This document shows positions 14,880-24,614 of a stretch of DNA of 64,000 nt, piece after piece (position 1 is the stretch's first letter; every line of letters starts with the position of its first letter). The position numbers were made by a program, and so were the translations under genes. The DNA is taken from positions 3,844,001-3,908,000 of the forward strand of contig NZ_JADJTF010000001.1 in the NCBI RefSeq assembly GCF_016711335.1, written 5' to 3'. The notes below the pieces were generated by a model. That model had not been told where the DNA came from. It worked only from the letters and a program-made list of their open reading frames with translations, and searched no databases. This stretch comes from Thiofilum sp. Its GTDB lineage: Bacteria > Pseudomonadota > Gammaproteobacteria > Thiotrichales > Thiotrichaceae.

Positions 14880-17489
14880 TTAAGCAGCCGATTTATTCAC
14901 CATTGGAATAATCACTTGCTCAGCAGCATGCTGATAGTGTTCCATTTTATCGAAATTGAGATAACGATAAATATCACCCGACATGCTATTCAATTGATTA
15001 GCATAACCCATATATTCTTCAACCGTAGGTAATTTACCCATTACCGCAGCAACCGACGCTAGCTCAGCCGAGGCTAAGAATACGTCTGTGTTAGTCCCTA
15101 AACGGTTCGGGAAGTTACGTGTTGAAGTCGATACCGCAGTGGAACCTTCTTGGATACGGGCTTGATTACCCATACACAACGAGCAGCCGGGCATTTCCAT
15201 ACGCGCCCCTGCTGTACCATAAATGTTGTAATAGCCCTCTTCCGTTAGTTGAGAAGCATCCATTTTGGTTGGGGGTGCAATCCACATGCGCGTAGGAATT
15301 TGCTTATTCGCCGCTTTGAGTAATTTACCTGCTGCACGGAAGTGACCAATATTGGTCATGCATGAACCAATGAATACTTCATCGATTTTGCGACCCGCAA
15401 CAGTCGACAATAAACGCGCATCGTCTGGATCATTAGGAGCACATAGAATAGGCTCTTTAATGTCATCCATATTGATTTCAATGACTGCCGCATACTCAGC
15501 ATCTGCATCCGCACGCATCAGGCTTGGATTGGCTAACCATGCTTCCATAGAGCGAATACGACGCTCGATAGTGCGTACATCACCGTAGCCTTGTTGAATC
15601 ATCCACTTGAGCATCACGATATTAGAGCGTAAGTACTCAGCGACTGAATCTTCAGACAGGGCTACCGTACAACCCGCCGCAGAACGCTCAGCCGACGCAT
15701 CAGATAATTCAAACGCTTGCTCAACAGTTAAATGCTCTAAACCTTCGATCTCAAGCACCGTGCCATTGAATACGTTTTTCTTACCCTTCTTTTCAACGGT
15801 TAATAAACCTTGTTGAATCGCATAGTAAGGAATCGCGTGTACTAGGTCACGTAAGGTAATGCCAGGTTGCATTTTGCCTGTGAAGCGTACTAATACTGAC
15901 TCAGGCATATCTAAAGGCATAACCCCAGTCGCAGCTGCGAAAGCCACTAAACCAGAACCTGCTGGGAAGGAAATACCAATCGGGAAGCGAGTATGCGAGT
16001 CACCACCGGTACCTACGGTATCAGGCAATAGCATACGGTTTAACCAAGAGTGGATAACACCATCACCGGGGCGTAACGATACACCACCACGAGTCATAAT
16101 GAAGTCTGGCAGAGTATGATGAGTTACTACGTCAACAGGTTTAGGATAAGCCGCTGTATGGCAGAAAGACTGCATGACTAAATCCGCAGAGAAGCCTAAG
16201 CAAGCAAGATCTTTCAGCTCATCGCGAGTCATAGGACCGGTAGTATCTTGGGAACCTACTGTAGTCATTTTAGGTTCGCAATAAGTGCCCGGACGTACAC
16301 CCGCTACACCACACGCTTTACCGACCATTTTCTGAGCTAAAGTATAACCTTTGCCAGTATCAGCCGGTTGATCAGGTGATTTGAATAGAGTTGAAGGAGT
16401 TAAGCCCAATGCTTCGCGTGCTTTACCCGTCAAACCACGACCTACGATCAGTGGAATACGACCACCTGCACGAACTTCATCCAACAGTACTTGAGTTTTC
16501 AGTGCGAACGTACTGATCACTTCACCCGTGTCGTGATTCTTTACGACACCTTCATAAGGGTAAACGTCAATCACGTCACCCATATTCATTTTGGACACGT
16601 CCATTTCGATAGGTAATGCACCCGCGTCTTCCATGGTGTTATAGAAGATAGGAGCAATTTTACCACCGAAGCAATAACCACCCGCACGCTTATTAGGCAC
16701 GCTAGGAATATCATCCCCAAAGAACCACAGTACTGAGTTAGTCGCTGATTTACGTGAAGAACCCGTACCTACCACGTCACCCACATAAGCAACGGGGAAA
16801 CCTTTAGCTTTAACCGCTTCGATTTGCTTTAAGGGGCCTTTAGTGCCCGGAACATCTGGCTCAATGCCGGGGCGTGCCATCTTCAGCATGGCATTGGCAT
16901 GTAATGGAATATCAGGACGTGACCAAGCATCCGGTGCAGGTGAAAGATCATCAGTATTGGTTTCACCCGGTACTTTGAATACCGCAACCGTGATTTTTTC
17001 AGCTAAAGCAGGACGTGAAGTAAACCACTCAGCATCCGCCCATGATTGCAGGACTTGCTTAGCAAACGCATTACCTGCTTTCGCCTTTTCTTCCACATCA
17101 TGGAATGCATCAAACATTAATAAGGTATGTGATAACGCTTTAGCCGCTGCTGCACCTAGCTCTTGATTGTCTAAGGCTGCAATTAAAGGCTGAATGTTAT
17201 AACCACCTAACATAGTGCCTAATAACTCAACTGCTTTCACAGGAGTCACTAGAGGACTAGTCGCTTCACCCTTAGCAATGGCCGCTAAAAAGCCAGCCTT
17301 TACATAAGCAGCATCGTCAACACCAGCTGGAACACGATTTTCCAATAGGTCAACTAAGAAAGCTTCCTCACCTGCGGGTGGGTTTTTCAGTAATTCTACT
17401 AAAGAAGCCGTTTGTGCAGCGGTGAGCGGCTTTGGGGGTACACCTTCAGCAGCACGCTCAGCTACGTGTTGACGGTACTCTTGTAACAT
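14880..17489 (-). CDS. acnB: Aconitate hydratase B / 2-methylisocitrate dehydratase
   Basis: The start is the ATG at 17489 (MLQEYRQHVAERAAEGVPP), with GGAGACAGAGAAA upstream; an ATG seven codons earlier lacks support. The 869-residue length matches AcnB (865 in E. coli). The domain order is HEAT-like, swivel (about 165-380, VPGETNTDDLSPAPDAWSRP), then the Fe-S catalytic domains. Three [4Fe-4S] ligands are visible in FIGSCMTNIGHF and MPGCSLCMGNQARI. It interconverts citrate and isocitrate and may serve the methylcitrate cycle. It lies 32 bases after gltA, so the two first TCA steps are co-transcribed. Confidence 0.97.
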   Translation of the reverse strand: MLQEYRQHVAERAAEGVPPKPLTAAQTASLVELLKNPPAGEEAFLVDLLENRVPAGVDDAAYVKAGFLAAIAKGEATSPLVTPVKAVELLGTMLGGYNIQPLIAALDNQELGAAAAKALSHTLLMFDAFHDVEEKAKAGNAFAKQVLQSWADAEWFTSRPALAEKITVAVFKVPGETNTDDLSPAPDAWSRPDIPLHANAMLKMARPGIEPDVPGTKGPLKQIEAVKAKGFPVAYVGDVVGTGSSRKSATNSVLWFFGDDIPSVPNKRAGGYCFGGKIAPIFYNTMEDAGALPIEMDVSKMNMGDVIDVYPYEGVVKNHDTGEVISTFALKTQVLLDEVRAGGRIPLIVGRGLTGKAREALGLTPSTLFKSPDQPADTGKGYTLAQKMVGKACGVAGVRPGTYCEPKMTTVGSQDTTGPMTRDELKDLACLGFSADLVMQSFCHTAAYPKPVDVVTHHTLPDFIMTRGGVSLRPGDGVIHSWLNRMLLPDTVGTGGDSHTRFPIGISFPAGSGLVAFAAATGVMPLDMPESVLVRFTGKMQPGITLRDLVHAIPYYAIQQGLLTVEKKGKKNVFNGTVLEIEGLEHLTVEQAFELSDASAERSAAGCTVALSEDSVAEYLRSNIVMLKWMIQQGYGDVRTIERRIRSMEAWLANPSLMRADADAEYAAVIEINMDDIKEPILCAPNDPDDARLLSTVAGRKIDEVFIGSCMTNIGHFRAAGKLLKAANKQIPTRMWIAPPTKMDASQLTEEGYYNIYGTAGARMEMPGCSLCMGNQARIQEGSTAVSTSTRNFPNRLGTNTDVFLASAELASVAAVMGKLPTVEEYMGYANQLNSMSGDIYRYLNFDKMEHYQHAAEQVIIPMVNKSAA

Positions 17490-17521
17490 TTTCTCTGTCT
17501 CCACAATCATAATTTTGGCTA

Positions 17522-18826
17522 TTAACGTTGATCTAGCGGCACATAGTCGCGTTGAGTCGCACCGATATAGAGTTGACGTGGGCGACCAATGCGTGACTCT
17601 TCATCACCCATCATTTCATTCCATTGAGAAATCCAGCCGATAGTACGTGCAAGCGCAAACATGACGGTGAACATTTGTAATGGAATACCCATACTCAAGA
17701 AGATAATACCGGAGTAGAAGTCAACATTCGGATAGAGGCTACGTTTGATAAAGTATTCATCATTCAAAGCCACTTGCTCTAATTCACGAGCTAGATCAAA
17801 TAATTTATGGTGCGGATTATCAGCTGGAGTACGAGCTAATACTTCATCCGCAATACGACGAATAATCTTCGCGCGTGGGTCATAGTTTTTGTATACCCGA
17901 TGACCAAAGCCCATTAAACGGAAGCGATCATCTTTATCTTTCGCACGGTCAACCCAGTATTGTAATGGCTTACCGGACTCTACCATTTCTTGCAACATGC
18001 GAATAACGGCCTCATTCGCCCCACCATGAGCAGGCCCCCATAAAGAAGCAATACCCGCTGCAACGGCTGCATAAGGATTGGCTTCAGAACTACCCGCTAA
18101 ACGCACAGTAGAGGTTGAAGCGTTTTGCTCATGATCCGCATGTAGAATTAAAATAACATCTAAAGCCTTAGCAATAAGCGGGTCAACTTCGTATTCTTCG
18201 GTCGGAACCGCAAACATCATACGTAAGAAGTTTTCTGAGTAACCCAACTTATTCAGTGGGTACATGAAAGGTAAGCCCTTAGAGTAACGATAACTCCAAG
18301 CCGCAATAGTAGGCATTTTAGCAATTAAGCGATGCGCACAACGCTCACGTTGTACAGGATCTTGAATATTTAAATCTTCGTGATAAAACGCAGAGAGTGC
18401 ACCGACCACACCGACCATCGTTGCCATAGGATGAGCATCACGACGGAAACCACGGAAGAAAAATTGCATCTGATCATGCAACATAGAATGGCGTGAAATA
18501 ACGTACTCAAACTCTTGTTTTTGAGCCACGTTGGGTAATTCACCCTTAAAAAGTAAATAGCAAGTTTCGAGGAAATTACTTTGTTCCGCCAACTGCTCAA
18601 TCGGATAGCCCCGATACATGAGAGTACCTTGATCACCGTCTAAATAGGTAATGGCACTGGTACAACTCGCCGTTGCAAGATAGCCCGGATCATAGGTGAA
18701 GTAACCCAACTCTTTGTAAAGCTTACGAATATCAATGGCTTTAGGACCCATTGTCGGGCTTAACAGGTCGAAATCAATTTGCTTGCCGGAGACATTATCG
18801 GTCACAGTCACTGTTTGCTTAGTCAT
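17522..18826 (-). CDS. gltA: Citrate synthase, type II
   Basis: The start is the ATG at 18826 (MTKQTVTVTDNVSGKQIDF), seven bases after GGAG; the open frame extends 13 codons further without support. It has 434 residues. The catalytic residues are visible: His in WGPAHGGANEAV, His in GFGHRVYKNYDPRA and Asp in NVDFYSGI. The N-terminal beta-domain indicates the NADH-sensitive hexameric Gram-negative type. It condenses acetyl-CoA and oxaloacetate. It lies between sucD and acnB on one strand; a 133-bp gap with a hairpin upstream could hold a second promoter. Confidence 0.97.
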   Translation of the reverse strand: MTKQTVTVTDNVSGKQIDFDLLSPTMGPKAIDIRKLYKELGYFTYDPGYLATASCTSAITYLDGDQGTLMYRGYPIEQLAEQSNFLETCYLLFKGELPNVAQKQEFEYVISRHSMLHDQMQFFFRGFRRDAHPMATMVGVVGALSAFYHEDLNIQDPVQRERCAHRLIAKMPTIAAWSYRYSKGLPFMYPLNKLGYSENFLRMMFAVPTEEYEVDPLIAKALDVILILHADHEQNASTSTVRLAGSSEANPYAAVAAGIASLWGPAHGGANEAVIRMLQEMVESGKPLQYWVDRAKDKDDRFRLMGFGHRVYKNYDPRAKIIRRIADEVLARTPADNPHHKLFDLARELEQVALNDEYFIKRSLYPNVDFYSGIIFLSMGIPLQMFTVMFALARTIGWISQWNEMMGDEESRIGRPRQLYIGATQRDYVPLDQR

Positions 18827-18915
18827 CAGGGCACTCCAAGTGTCGATGCAATCAAAAATCACCACAAAGCAGAGTTCGTGGCATAGTTAGATGAAACCCC
18901 CTAGCTGATCGATCA

Positions 18916-18941
18916 GAGTCTAACTAGGGTTAGCTAGACTC
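18916..18941 (-). promoter_or_regulatory. Long imperfect hairpin between sucD and gltA
   Basis: GAGTCTA and TAGACTC (7 bp), then a mismatch, then CTA/TAG enclose a four-base loop. No U-run follows, so it is not a classical terminator. It could stabilise the upstream sucCD message, mark a processing site or be an operator. Confidence 0.45.
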
Positions 18942-18959
18942 CGAGCTTTGCAGCAGTAC

Positions 18960-19829
18960 TTATTTACGACTTAAGGCCTCTGCTACACCTTTGCCTAATT
19001 CAGCCGGTGATTTAATCGTTACAACACCCGCTGCTTCTAGTGCAGCGAACTTCTCTTGTGCTGTTCCTTTGCCACCAGCAATAATCGCGCCAGCATGCCC
19101 CATACGCTTACCTTTAGGAGCAGTAACCCCTGCAATATAAGCCGCTACTGGTTTAGTGACATATTCTTTAATGAAAGCAGCCGCTTCTTCTTCAGCGGAA
19201 CCACCGATTTCACCGCACATGAGAATGGCTTCGGTAGCAGGATCATCTTGGAACATTCTTAAAATATCGATGAAGTTAGACCCCGGAATTGGATCTCCAC
19301 CGATACCCACACAAGTACTTTGTCCCCACTGAGCCGTTTGTTTAACTGCTTCATAAGTCAAAGTACCTGAACGCGATACAATACCTACGGTACCGGGCTT
19401 ATGGATATGCCCCGGCATAATCCCAATCTTACATTCACCCGGAGTAATCACACCTGGGCAGTTCGGGCCAACTAAGCGCACCCCTAAACTATCTACAATA
19501 ACTTTAGCATCCAGCATATCCAGCACTGGAATACCTTCAGTAATACAAACAATTAACTTAACGCCAGACTCAGCCGCTTCAATGATAGAGTCTTTACAAA
19601 AAGGAGCAGGCACATAGATTACAGAAGCATCCGCTCCCGTTTCTGCGACAGCTTCTTTCATAGTGTTAAATACTGGTAGACCTAAATGAGTCGAACCACC
19701 TTTTCCGGGTGATGTACCACCGACCATTTTAGTACCATAAGCCAGCGCTTGCTCAGAATGGAATGTACCTTGCTTACCTGTGAAACCTTGGCAGAGTACT
19801 TTAGTGTCTTTATTAATTAGGACGCTCAT
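18960..19829 (-). CDS. sucD: Succinyl-CoA synthetase (ADP-forming), alpha subunit
   Basis: 289 residues. The CoA-binding Rossmann part opens MSVLINKDTKVLCQGFTGKQ, and the phosphohistidine site is GHAGAIIAGGKGTAQEK. The GPNCPGVITPGECKIGI segment is diagnostic. It forms the alpha-beta enzyme with SucC, converting succinyl-CoA to succinate with substrate-level phosphorylation. Its ATG overlaps the sucC stop as ATGA. Confidence 0.97.
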   Translation of the reverse strand: MSVLINKDTKVLCQGFTGKQGTFHSEQALAYGTKMVGGTSPGKGGSTHLGLPVFNTMKEAVAETGADASVIYVPAPFCKDSIIEAAESGVKLIVCITEGIPVLDMLDAKVIVDSLGVRLVGPNCPGVITPGECKIGIMPGHIHKPGTVGIVSRSGTLTYEAVKQTAQWGQSTCVGIGGDPIPGSNFIDILRMFQDDPATEAILMCGEIGGSAEEEAAAFIKEYVTKPVAAYIAGVTAPKGKRMGHAGAIIAGGKGTAQEKFAALEAAGVVTIKSPAELGKGVAEALSRK

Positions 19830-20995
19830 GCAGCACCTCCTACCGCAGCAACTACTTTACGAGCAGCATCACCCAGATCATTAGCAGCAATCACTGCTAA
19901 ACCACTATTATTGAGTAACTCCGCACCTTTTTCAGCATTATTACCTTCTAAACGCACTACCACGGGGACAGTGACATTAACTTCTTTAACTGCTTGAATA
20001 ATACCATCAGCAATTAAATCGCAACGCACGATACCACCGAAGATATTAACTAAAATACCTTTAACCGCTTGATCAGATAGGATAATTTTGAATGCTGCTG
20101 CGACACGCGCTGCGGTTGCACCACCGCCCACATCGAGGAAGTTAGCAGGTTGACCACCGGACAATTTGATAATGTCCATAGTCGCCATTGCTAGACCTGC
20201 ACCGTTGACTAAGCAACCAATATTACCTTCAAGCGCTACGTAGTTTAGTTCCCACTCAGACGCTTCGATTTCACGCGCATCTTCTTGAGATTTATCGCGC
20301 ATGGCTACTAATTCAGGCTGGCGATACAGCGCATTACCATCGACATTCACCTTACCATCTAGGCATAAGAGATTGCCTTCAGCGGTAACGACTAATGGAT
20401 TAACTTCAACTAAAGACAGGTCTTTTTCCACAAACATTTTGCCGAAATTAACCAGTAGTTTAGTGAATTGCTTAATTTGATTATCGTTTAAACCTAATTT
20501 AAAGCCGATTTCACGCGCTTGATAAGGCATTACACCTACCAATGGATCAACCACTGCTTTAAGGATTTTTTCTGGTGTTTCGTGTGCAACTTTCTCGATC
20601 TCCATCCCACCTTCCGTAGACGCCATAATGACGATACGACGGCTAGAACGATCCACTACTGCACCCAAATAAAGTTCACGAGCAATATTGCAAGTTTCTT
20701 CCACTAATACCACATTAACGGGCTGACCATTGGCATCCGTTTGGTAGGTCACTAAGTTTTTGCCTAGTAAGCGCTCGGCTACATCCGCCGCCTCGGCTGG
20801 AGAGTCGACTAATTTCACACCGCCCGCTTTACCGCGACCGCCAGCATGAACTTGAGCTTTTACGACTACTTTAGCAGTGCTGAGAGTTTTAGCAGCTTCA
20901 GCGGCTTCTTCAGGGGTTGACGCCACTTTGCTTACCGGCACAGGCAAACCATATTGGCTAAATACCGCCTTGGCCTGATACTCGTGTAAATTCAT
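19826..20995 (-). CDS. sucC: Succinyl-CoA synthetase (ADP-forming), beta subunit
   Basis: 389 residues, the standard length. An ATP-grasp domain opens MNLHEYQAKAVFSQYGLPVP, with the nucleotide loop KAQVHAGGRGKAGGVKL. The C-terminal ligase domain carries FLDVGGGA and NIFGGIVRCD. It overlaps sucD by four bases. A gap of 99 bases separates it from lpd upstream on the same strand; no terminator is evident there, so the whole sucB-lpd-sucCD run may be one transcript. Confidence 0.97.
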   Translation of the reverse strand: MNLHEYQAKAVFSQYGLPVPVSKVASTPEEAAEAAKTLSTAKVVVKAQVHAGGRGKAGGVKLVDSPAEAADVAERLLGKNLVTYQTDANGQPVNVVLVEETCNIARELYLGAVVDRSSRRIVIMASTEGGMEIEKVAHETPEKILKAVVDPLVGVMPYQAREIGFKLGLNDNQIKQFTKLLVNFGKMFVEKDLSLVEVNPLVVTAEGNLLCLDGKVNVDGNALYRQPELVAMRDKSQEDAREIEASEWELNYVALEGNIGCLVNGAGLAMATMDIIKLSGGQPANFLDVGGGATAARVAAAFKIILSDQAVKGILVNIFGGIVRCDLIADGIIQAVKEVNVTVPVVVRLEGNNAEKGAELLNNSGLAVIAANDLGDAARKVVAAVGGAA

Positions 20996-21094
20996 TGTTT
21001 AGTTCCTTTGGTAGTTTTTGACTGGGTAAGTATCATACCCAGCCACTCAAACGTTGTACTATAGGCAGATCATACCTAATAGTTTAAGCGCCAT

Positions 21095-22531
21095 TTATTT
21101 GCGCTTACGATTAATCGCGTGTAAGGCACGACCGTCTACAGCCAGCATGGCTTCGTGCATGGACTCCGACAGCGAAGGATGCGCAAAAGTCATACGAGCT
21201 AAGTCTTCAGACGTACTTTCGGTTTCTATCGCAATAGCACCTTGAGCAATCAGCTCAGATGCCATAGGCCCTACAATATGCACCCCTAAGATACGATCCG
21301 TCTTAGCATCCGCTACTACTTTAATTAGACCATTATCTTGATCCATGGCTTTAGCACGACCATTAGCCGCAAATGAGAACGTACCGACGTTATACGCTAC
21401 CCCTGCTGCTTTTAGCTCTTGTTCGGTCTTACCTACCCAAGCAATTTCAGGGTGCGTATAAATGACCCAAGGAATCGCATCATAGTTAATATGCGGCTTT
21501 TGACCTGCAATACGCTCAGCAACCGCTACACCTTCCTCTGAAGCTTTATGAGCTAACATAGGACCTTGTACGCAATCGCCAATCGCATAAATACCCGCAA
21601 CAGCGGTTGCACAGTGACCATCAACTACTACACGACCACGCTCATCCACTTGTACGCCTGAAGCGGGATCAATTGCACCTGCTGTATTAGCCTTACGACC
21701 TACGGCTACGATGAGGTTGTCCACTTCTAAAGTCTTTTCGCCTTCAGCGTCTTGATAAGTGACTACGATACCTGCATCGGTCACATCCACTTTGCTAACC
21801 TTGGAGTTAAGACGAATATCTAAGCCTTGCTTTTTGAACTGTGTCTGAGCAGCTTTGGCAATATCACGATCAGCCGCCGCTAAGAACTCAGGCATGGCCT
21901 CAATAACTACGACTTCAGACCCTAGGCGACGCCATACGCTACCCATTTCTAAACCGATAACACCCGCGCCAATCACACCTAAGCGCTTAGGAGTACTTTC
22001 CCAATCTAGTGCACCGGTAGAATCCACAATACGGGTATCTAACCAACGCGCAATCGGTAATTCAATCGGTACTGAACCTGTAGCAATAATCACATTATTA
22101 GCTGCATAGGTATTCACTGCACCGTCATGACCTTTCACTTCCACTTGCTTATTAGCTAGTAATTTGCCATGACCTTGCAGCCAAGTAATGCCATTCGCTT
22201 GAAAGAGTTGGGCGATACCCCCTGTTAATTGGCTCACAATTTTGTCTTTGCGAGCAATCATGGTAGGTACATCAATTCCTAAACCAGTGACTGAAATACC
22301 ATGATCGGCATTGTGATGGGCAATTTCTTCATAGCGCTCAGAACTCTCTAAGAGTGCTTTAGAAGGAATACAGCCCACATTTAAGCAAGTACCACCTAAT
22401 GCTGGCTTTTGTTGCTTATTGATCCATTGCTCAACACAGGCGGTTTTTAAACCTAACTGGGCACAACGAATCGCTGCTACATAACCACCGGGACCACCAC
22501 CAATAACAATCACATCATATTGATTTGACAT
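21095..22531 (-). CDS. lpd: Dihydrolipoyl dehydrogenase (E3)
   Basis: 478 residues. The FAD site is VIGGGPGGYVAAIRCAQLG, the redox-active disulfide is GGTCLNVGCIPSKALL, the NAD site is GVIGAGVIGLEMGSVW, and the C-terminal His-Glu pair lies in FAHPSLSESMHEA. It reoxidises dihydrolipoamide of the 2-oxoglutarate (and perhaps other) dehydrogenase complexes. It starts 12 bases after sucB. It is closest to the 2-oxoglutarate-complex type by context. Confidence 0.96.
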   Translation of the reverse strand: MSNQYDVIVIGGGPGGYVAAIRCAQLGLKTACVEQWINKQQKPALGGTCLNVGCIPSKALLESSERYEEIAHHNADHGISVTGLGIDVPTMIARKDKIVSQLTGGIAQLFQANGITWLQGHGKLLANKQVEVKGHDGAVNTYAANNVIIATGSVPIELPIARWLDTRIVDSTGALDWESTPKRLGVIGAGVIGLEMGSVWRRLGSEVVVIEAMPEFLAAADRDIAKAAQTQFKKQGLDIRLNSKVSKVDVTDAGIVVTYQDAEGEKTLEVDNLIVAVGRKANTAGAIDPASGVQVDERGRVVVDGHCATAVAGIYAIGDCVQGPMLAHKASEEGVAVAERIAGQKPHINYDAIPWVIYTHPEIAWVGKTEQELKAAGVAYNVGTFSFAANGRAKAMDQDNGLIKVVADAKTDRILGVHIVGPMASELIAQGAIAIETESTSEDLARMTFAHPSLSESMHEAMLAVDGRALHAINRKRK

Positions 22532-22543
22532 GAATAACGCTCC

Positions 22544-23746
22544 TTACACATCCAACAGGATACGAACTGGATTTTCAACCAATTCTTTAATGGTTTTCAG
22601 GAAGGTTACCGCGCCTTTACCATCCACAATACGGTGATCATAAGACAGAGCCACATACATCATAGGACGAATCACGATTTGATCGTTCTCTACTACAGGA
22701 CGCTTTTGCACTGAGTGCATACCTAAAATCGCACTTTGAGGCGGATTCAAAATAGGGGTAGAGAGTAATGAACCGAATACACCACCATTAGTAATGGTGA
22801 AGCTGCCACCTGATAAATCAGACATATCTAATTTACCGGCTTGAGCTTTCTTAGCATAAGCAGCAATAGTGGCTTCAATATCAGCTAAGCCCATTTGCTC
22901 GGCACTACGTAAAATCGGCACTACTAGACCGCGATCTGAGGAAACCGCAATACCTACGTCACAGAAGTTACGATAGATAATCTCATTACCATCGATAGAG
23001 GCATTAATTTCTGGGAAGCGTTGCAGAGCAATGGTAGCTGCTTTAACAAACAGCGACATGAAGCCTAGGCGCGTATTGTGTTTCTTTTCAAACGCATCTT
23101 TATACTCATTACGCATATCCATCAGAGGCTGCATATTGACTTCGTTAAAGGTAGTCAACATAGCGGTAGATTGCTTAGCTTCTAATAAACGTTCAGCAAT
23201 ACGTGCACGTAAACGAGTCATAGGCACACGAGTTTCTTCGCGTGAACCAGCAGGTGCTTTAGGAGCAGCAGGTGCAGGCACCGGAGCGGGCGCAGCGGCT
23301 TGAGGGGCTGGAGCGGGAGCTGCTTTAGCAGTCGCAGCTGCAACATCTTCTTTTAGAATACGACCATTTTTACCAGAACCGTCGACATCTGCTTTAGAGA
23401 TATTAGCCTCATCCATCATTTTACGTACAGCGGGACTAGCAGCCGCTTCGGCGACCGGAGCGGGAGCAGCAGCGACGGGGGCAGGTGCAGTGGGAGCCAC
23501 AGCGACGGCAGCGCCTGCTGTTACTCGACCTAATAATTGACTACTGGTGACGGTAGAGCCTTCGGGTTGGAGGATTTCACTTAGCACACCATCCGCAGGT
23601 GCAGTGACTTCCAACATAACTTTGTCGGTTTCGATTTCAACTAATACTTCATCTTGCTTTACAGCGTCGCCAACTTTCTTATTCCAAGTTGCAACAGTCG
23701 CATCAGCAACTGACTCTGGCAGTACTGGGGTCAGTATTTCACTCAT
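22544..23746 (-). CDS. sucB: 2-Oxoglutarate dehydrogenase E2, dihydrolipoyl succinyltransferase
   Basis: 400 residues. One lipoyl domain (about 1-75) has the lipoyl lysine in EIETDKVMLEV. Alanine/proline linkers flank an E1/E3-binding domain (SPAVRKMMDEANISKADVDG, about 105-140). The catalytic domain ends with the acyltransferase motif SYDHRIVDGKGAV. It is the first gene of the minus-strand TCA run, and the E1 gene sucA is not upstream: transaldolase is. The promoter has consensus boxes with a TGTCGACA palindrome over the start region, so repression by the nearby GntR protein is likely. Confidence 0.96.
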   Translation of the reverse strand: MSEILTPVLPESVADATVATWNKKVGDAVKQDEVLVEIETDKVMLEVTAPADGVLSEILQPEGSTVTSSQLLGRVTAGAAVAVAPTAPAPVAAAPAPVAEAAASPAVRKMMDEANISKADVDGSGKNGRILKEDVAAATAKAAPAPAPQAAAPAPVPAPAAPKAPAGSREETRVPMTRLRARIAERLLEAKQSTAMLTTFNEVNMQPLMDMRNEYKDAFEKKHNTRLGFMSLFVKAATIALQRFPEINASIDGNEIIYRNFCDVGIAVSSDRGLVVPILRSAEQMGLADIEATIAAYAKKAQAGKLDMSDLSGGSFTITNGGVFGSLLSTPILNPPQSAILGMHSVQKRPVVENDQIVIRPMMYVALSYDHRIVDGKGAVTFLKTIKELVENPVRILLDV

Positions 23747-23799
23747 TCGTTCACATCCTCAAGATATTATTTAGCGGTGGCGTGCAGCTCTACTGCAAG

Positions 23800-23811
23800 A
23801 TTGTCGACATT
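23800..23811. promoter_or_regulatory. Predicted GntR (FadR-type) operator at the sucB start region
   Basis: ATTGTCGACATT is a near-perfect palindrome centred on GTC-GAC. It overlaps the last three bases of the -10 box of the sucB promoter, a repression geometry. It fits the general FadR-subfamily operator form (yGTM-KACr). Confidence 0.72.
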
Positions 23812-23836
23812 ATAGTCTCATAAGGTCTCTTGTCAA
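23809..23836 (-). promoter_or_regulatory. Consensus sigma-70 promoter of the sucB operon
   Basis: On the minus strand, TTGACA (23836-23831) and TATAAT (23814-23809) are perfect hexamers with a 16-bp spacer. The -10 runs straight into the palindrome at 23800-23811. A leader of about 55 bases precedes the sucB ATG, with a GAGGATG-type ribosome site. Confidence 0.85.
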
Positions 23837-23851
23837 TTATGAGGACGGTTA

Positions 23852-23863
23852 ATTGTCGACAAT
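23852..23863. promoter_or_regulatory. Predicted GntR operator, upstream copy at sucB
   Basis: ATTGTCGACAAT is a perfect 12-bp palindrome. Its centre is 52 bp (about five helical turns) from the promoter-proximal copy and lies upstream of the -35 box. Confidence 0.72.
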
Positions 23864-23896
23864 ATCGCAATAATTAAAGGTTCTCTCCCTTATACT

Positions 23897-24553
23897 TTAC
23901 ACCAGTTTTTGTCCGGTTTTTTCCCAATCTTTCATAAATCCAGCTAGCCCTTTATCCGTTAAAGGATGCTGATAGAGTTGATATAAAATCTTTGGTGGCA
24001 AGGTGGCTACGTGTGCACCCACTGCTGCGGCATCCACTACATGCATAGGGCCGCGAATCGAGGCAGCTAATACTTGGGTATTAAACTCTGGATAGTTACG
24101 ATATAAATTCACAATATCCGCAATCAATTGAATCCCCGACTCACCCACATCATCTAAGCGCCCCATAAAAGGTGAGACATAAGTCGCGCCTGCCTTAGCG
24201 GCTAATAAAGCTTGAGCGGCACTAAAACACAAAGTGACATTCGTAGCTATGCCTTGCTTAGATAAAACCTTGCACGCCTTTAAGCCTTCAAGTGTCAAAG
24301 GTAATTTGATACACACATTATCAGCAATCGCTGTTAAGACCTCAGCCTCTTGTAACATGGTGGGTGCATCCATAGCTAATACTTCTGCACTCACATGCCC
24401 TGTAGTTAAGGTACAAATTTCACGAATTAAGGTTTTAAAATCGCGCCCTGAATTAGCAACTAATGAAGGGTTAGTGGTCACACCGTCGACCATTCCAGAC
24501 TCACAGGCTTTACGAATTTCTTCTATATCACCCGTATCAATAAAAAACTTCAT
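23897..24553 (-). CDS. tal: Transaldolase-like / fructose-6-phosphate aldolase (TalC/FSA family)
   Basis: 218 residues, the short FSA/TalC type and not the 317-residue TalB type. MKFFIDTGDIEEIRKACESG, DGVTTNPSL, the Schiff-base lysine in CIKLPLT, and TNVTLCFSAAQALLAAKAGA with YVSPFMGRLDD are all present. Members act as transaldolases of the pentose phosphate pathway or as fructose-6-phosphate aldolases; sequence alone does not separate them here. A TAGGAGG ribosome site precedes the ATG. It lies between zapE (61 bases upstream) and the sucB promoter. Confidence 0.9.
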   Translation of the reverse strand: MKFFIDTGDIEEIRKACESGMVDGVTTNPSLVANSGRDFKTLIREICTLTTGHVSAEVLAMDAPTMLQEAEVLTAIADNVCIKLPLTLEGLKACKVLSKQGIATNVTLCFSAAQALLAAKAGATYVSPFMGRLDDVGESGIQLIADIVNLYRNYPEFNTQVLAASIRGPMHVVDAAAVGAHVATLPPKILYQLYQHPLTDKGLAGFMKDWEKTGQKLV

Positions 24554-24614
24554 TAGTCCCTCCTAGGTAGTTTGGTGATTATCTATAATTATGGTTTAGT
24601 AAACGGTGATGTCA

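Noticed and set aside
15400..15413. An extra TGTCGACA-like site (CAGTCGACAATA) in acnB
   Set aside because: It lies inside the coding sequence and lacks the outer T of the core; likely chance.
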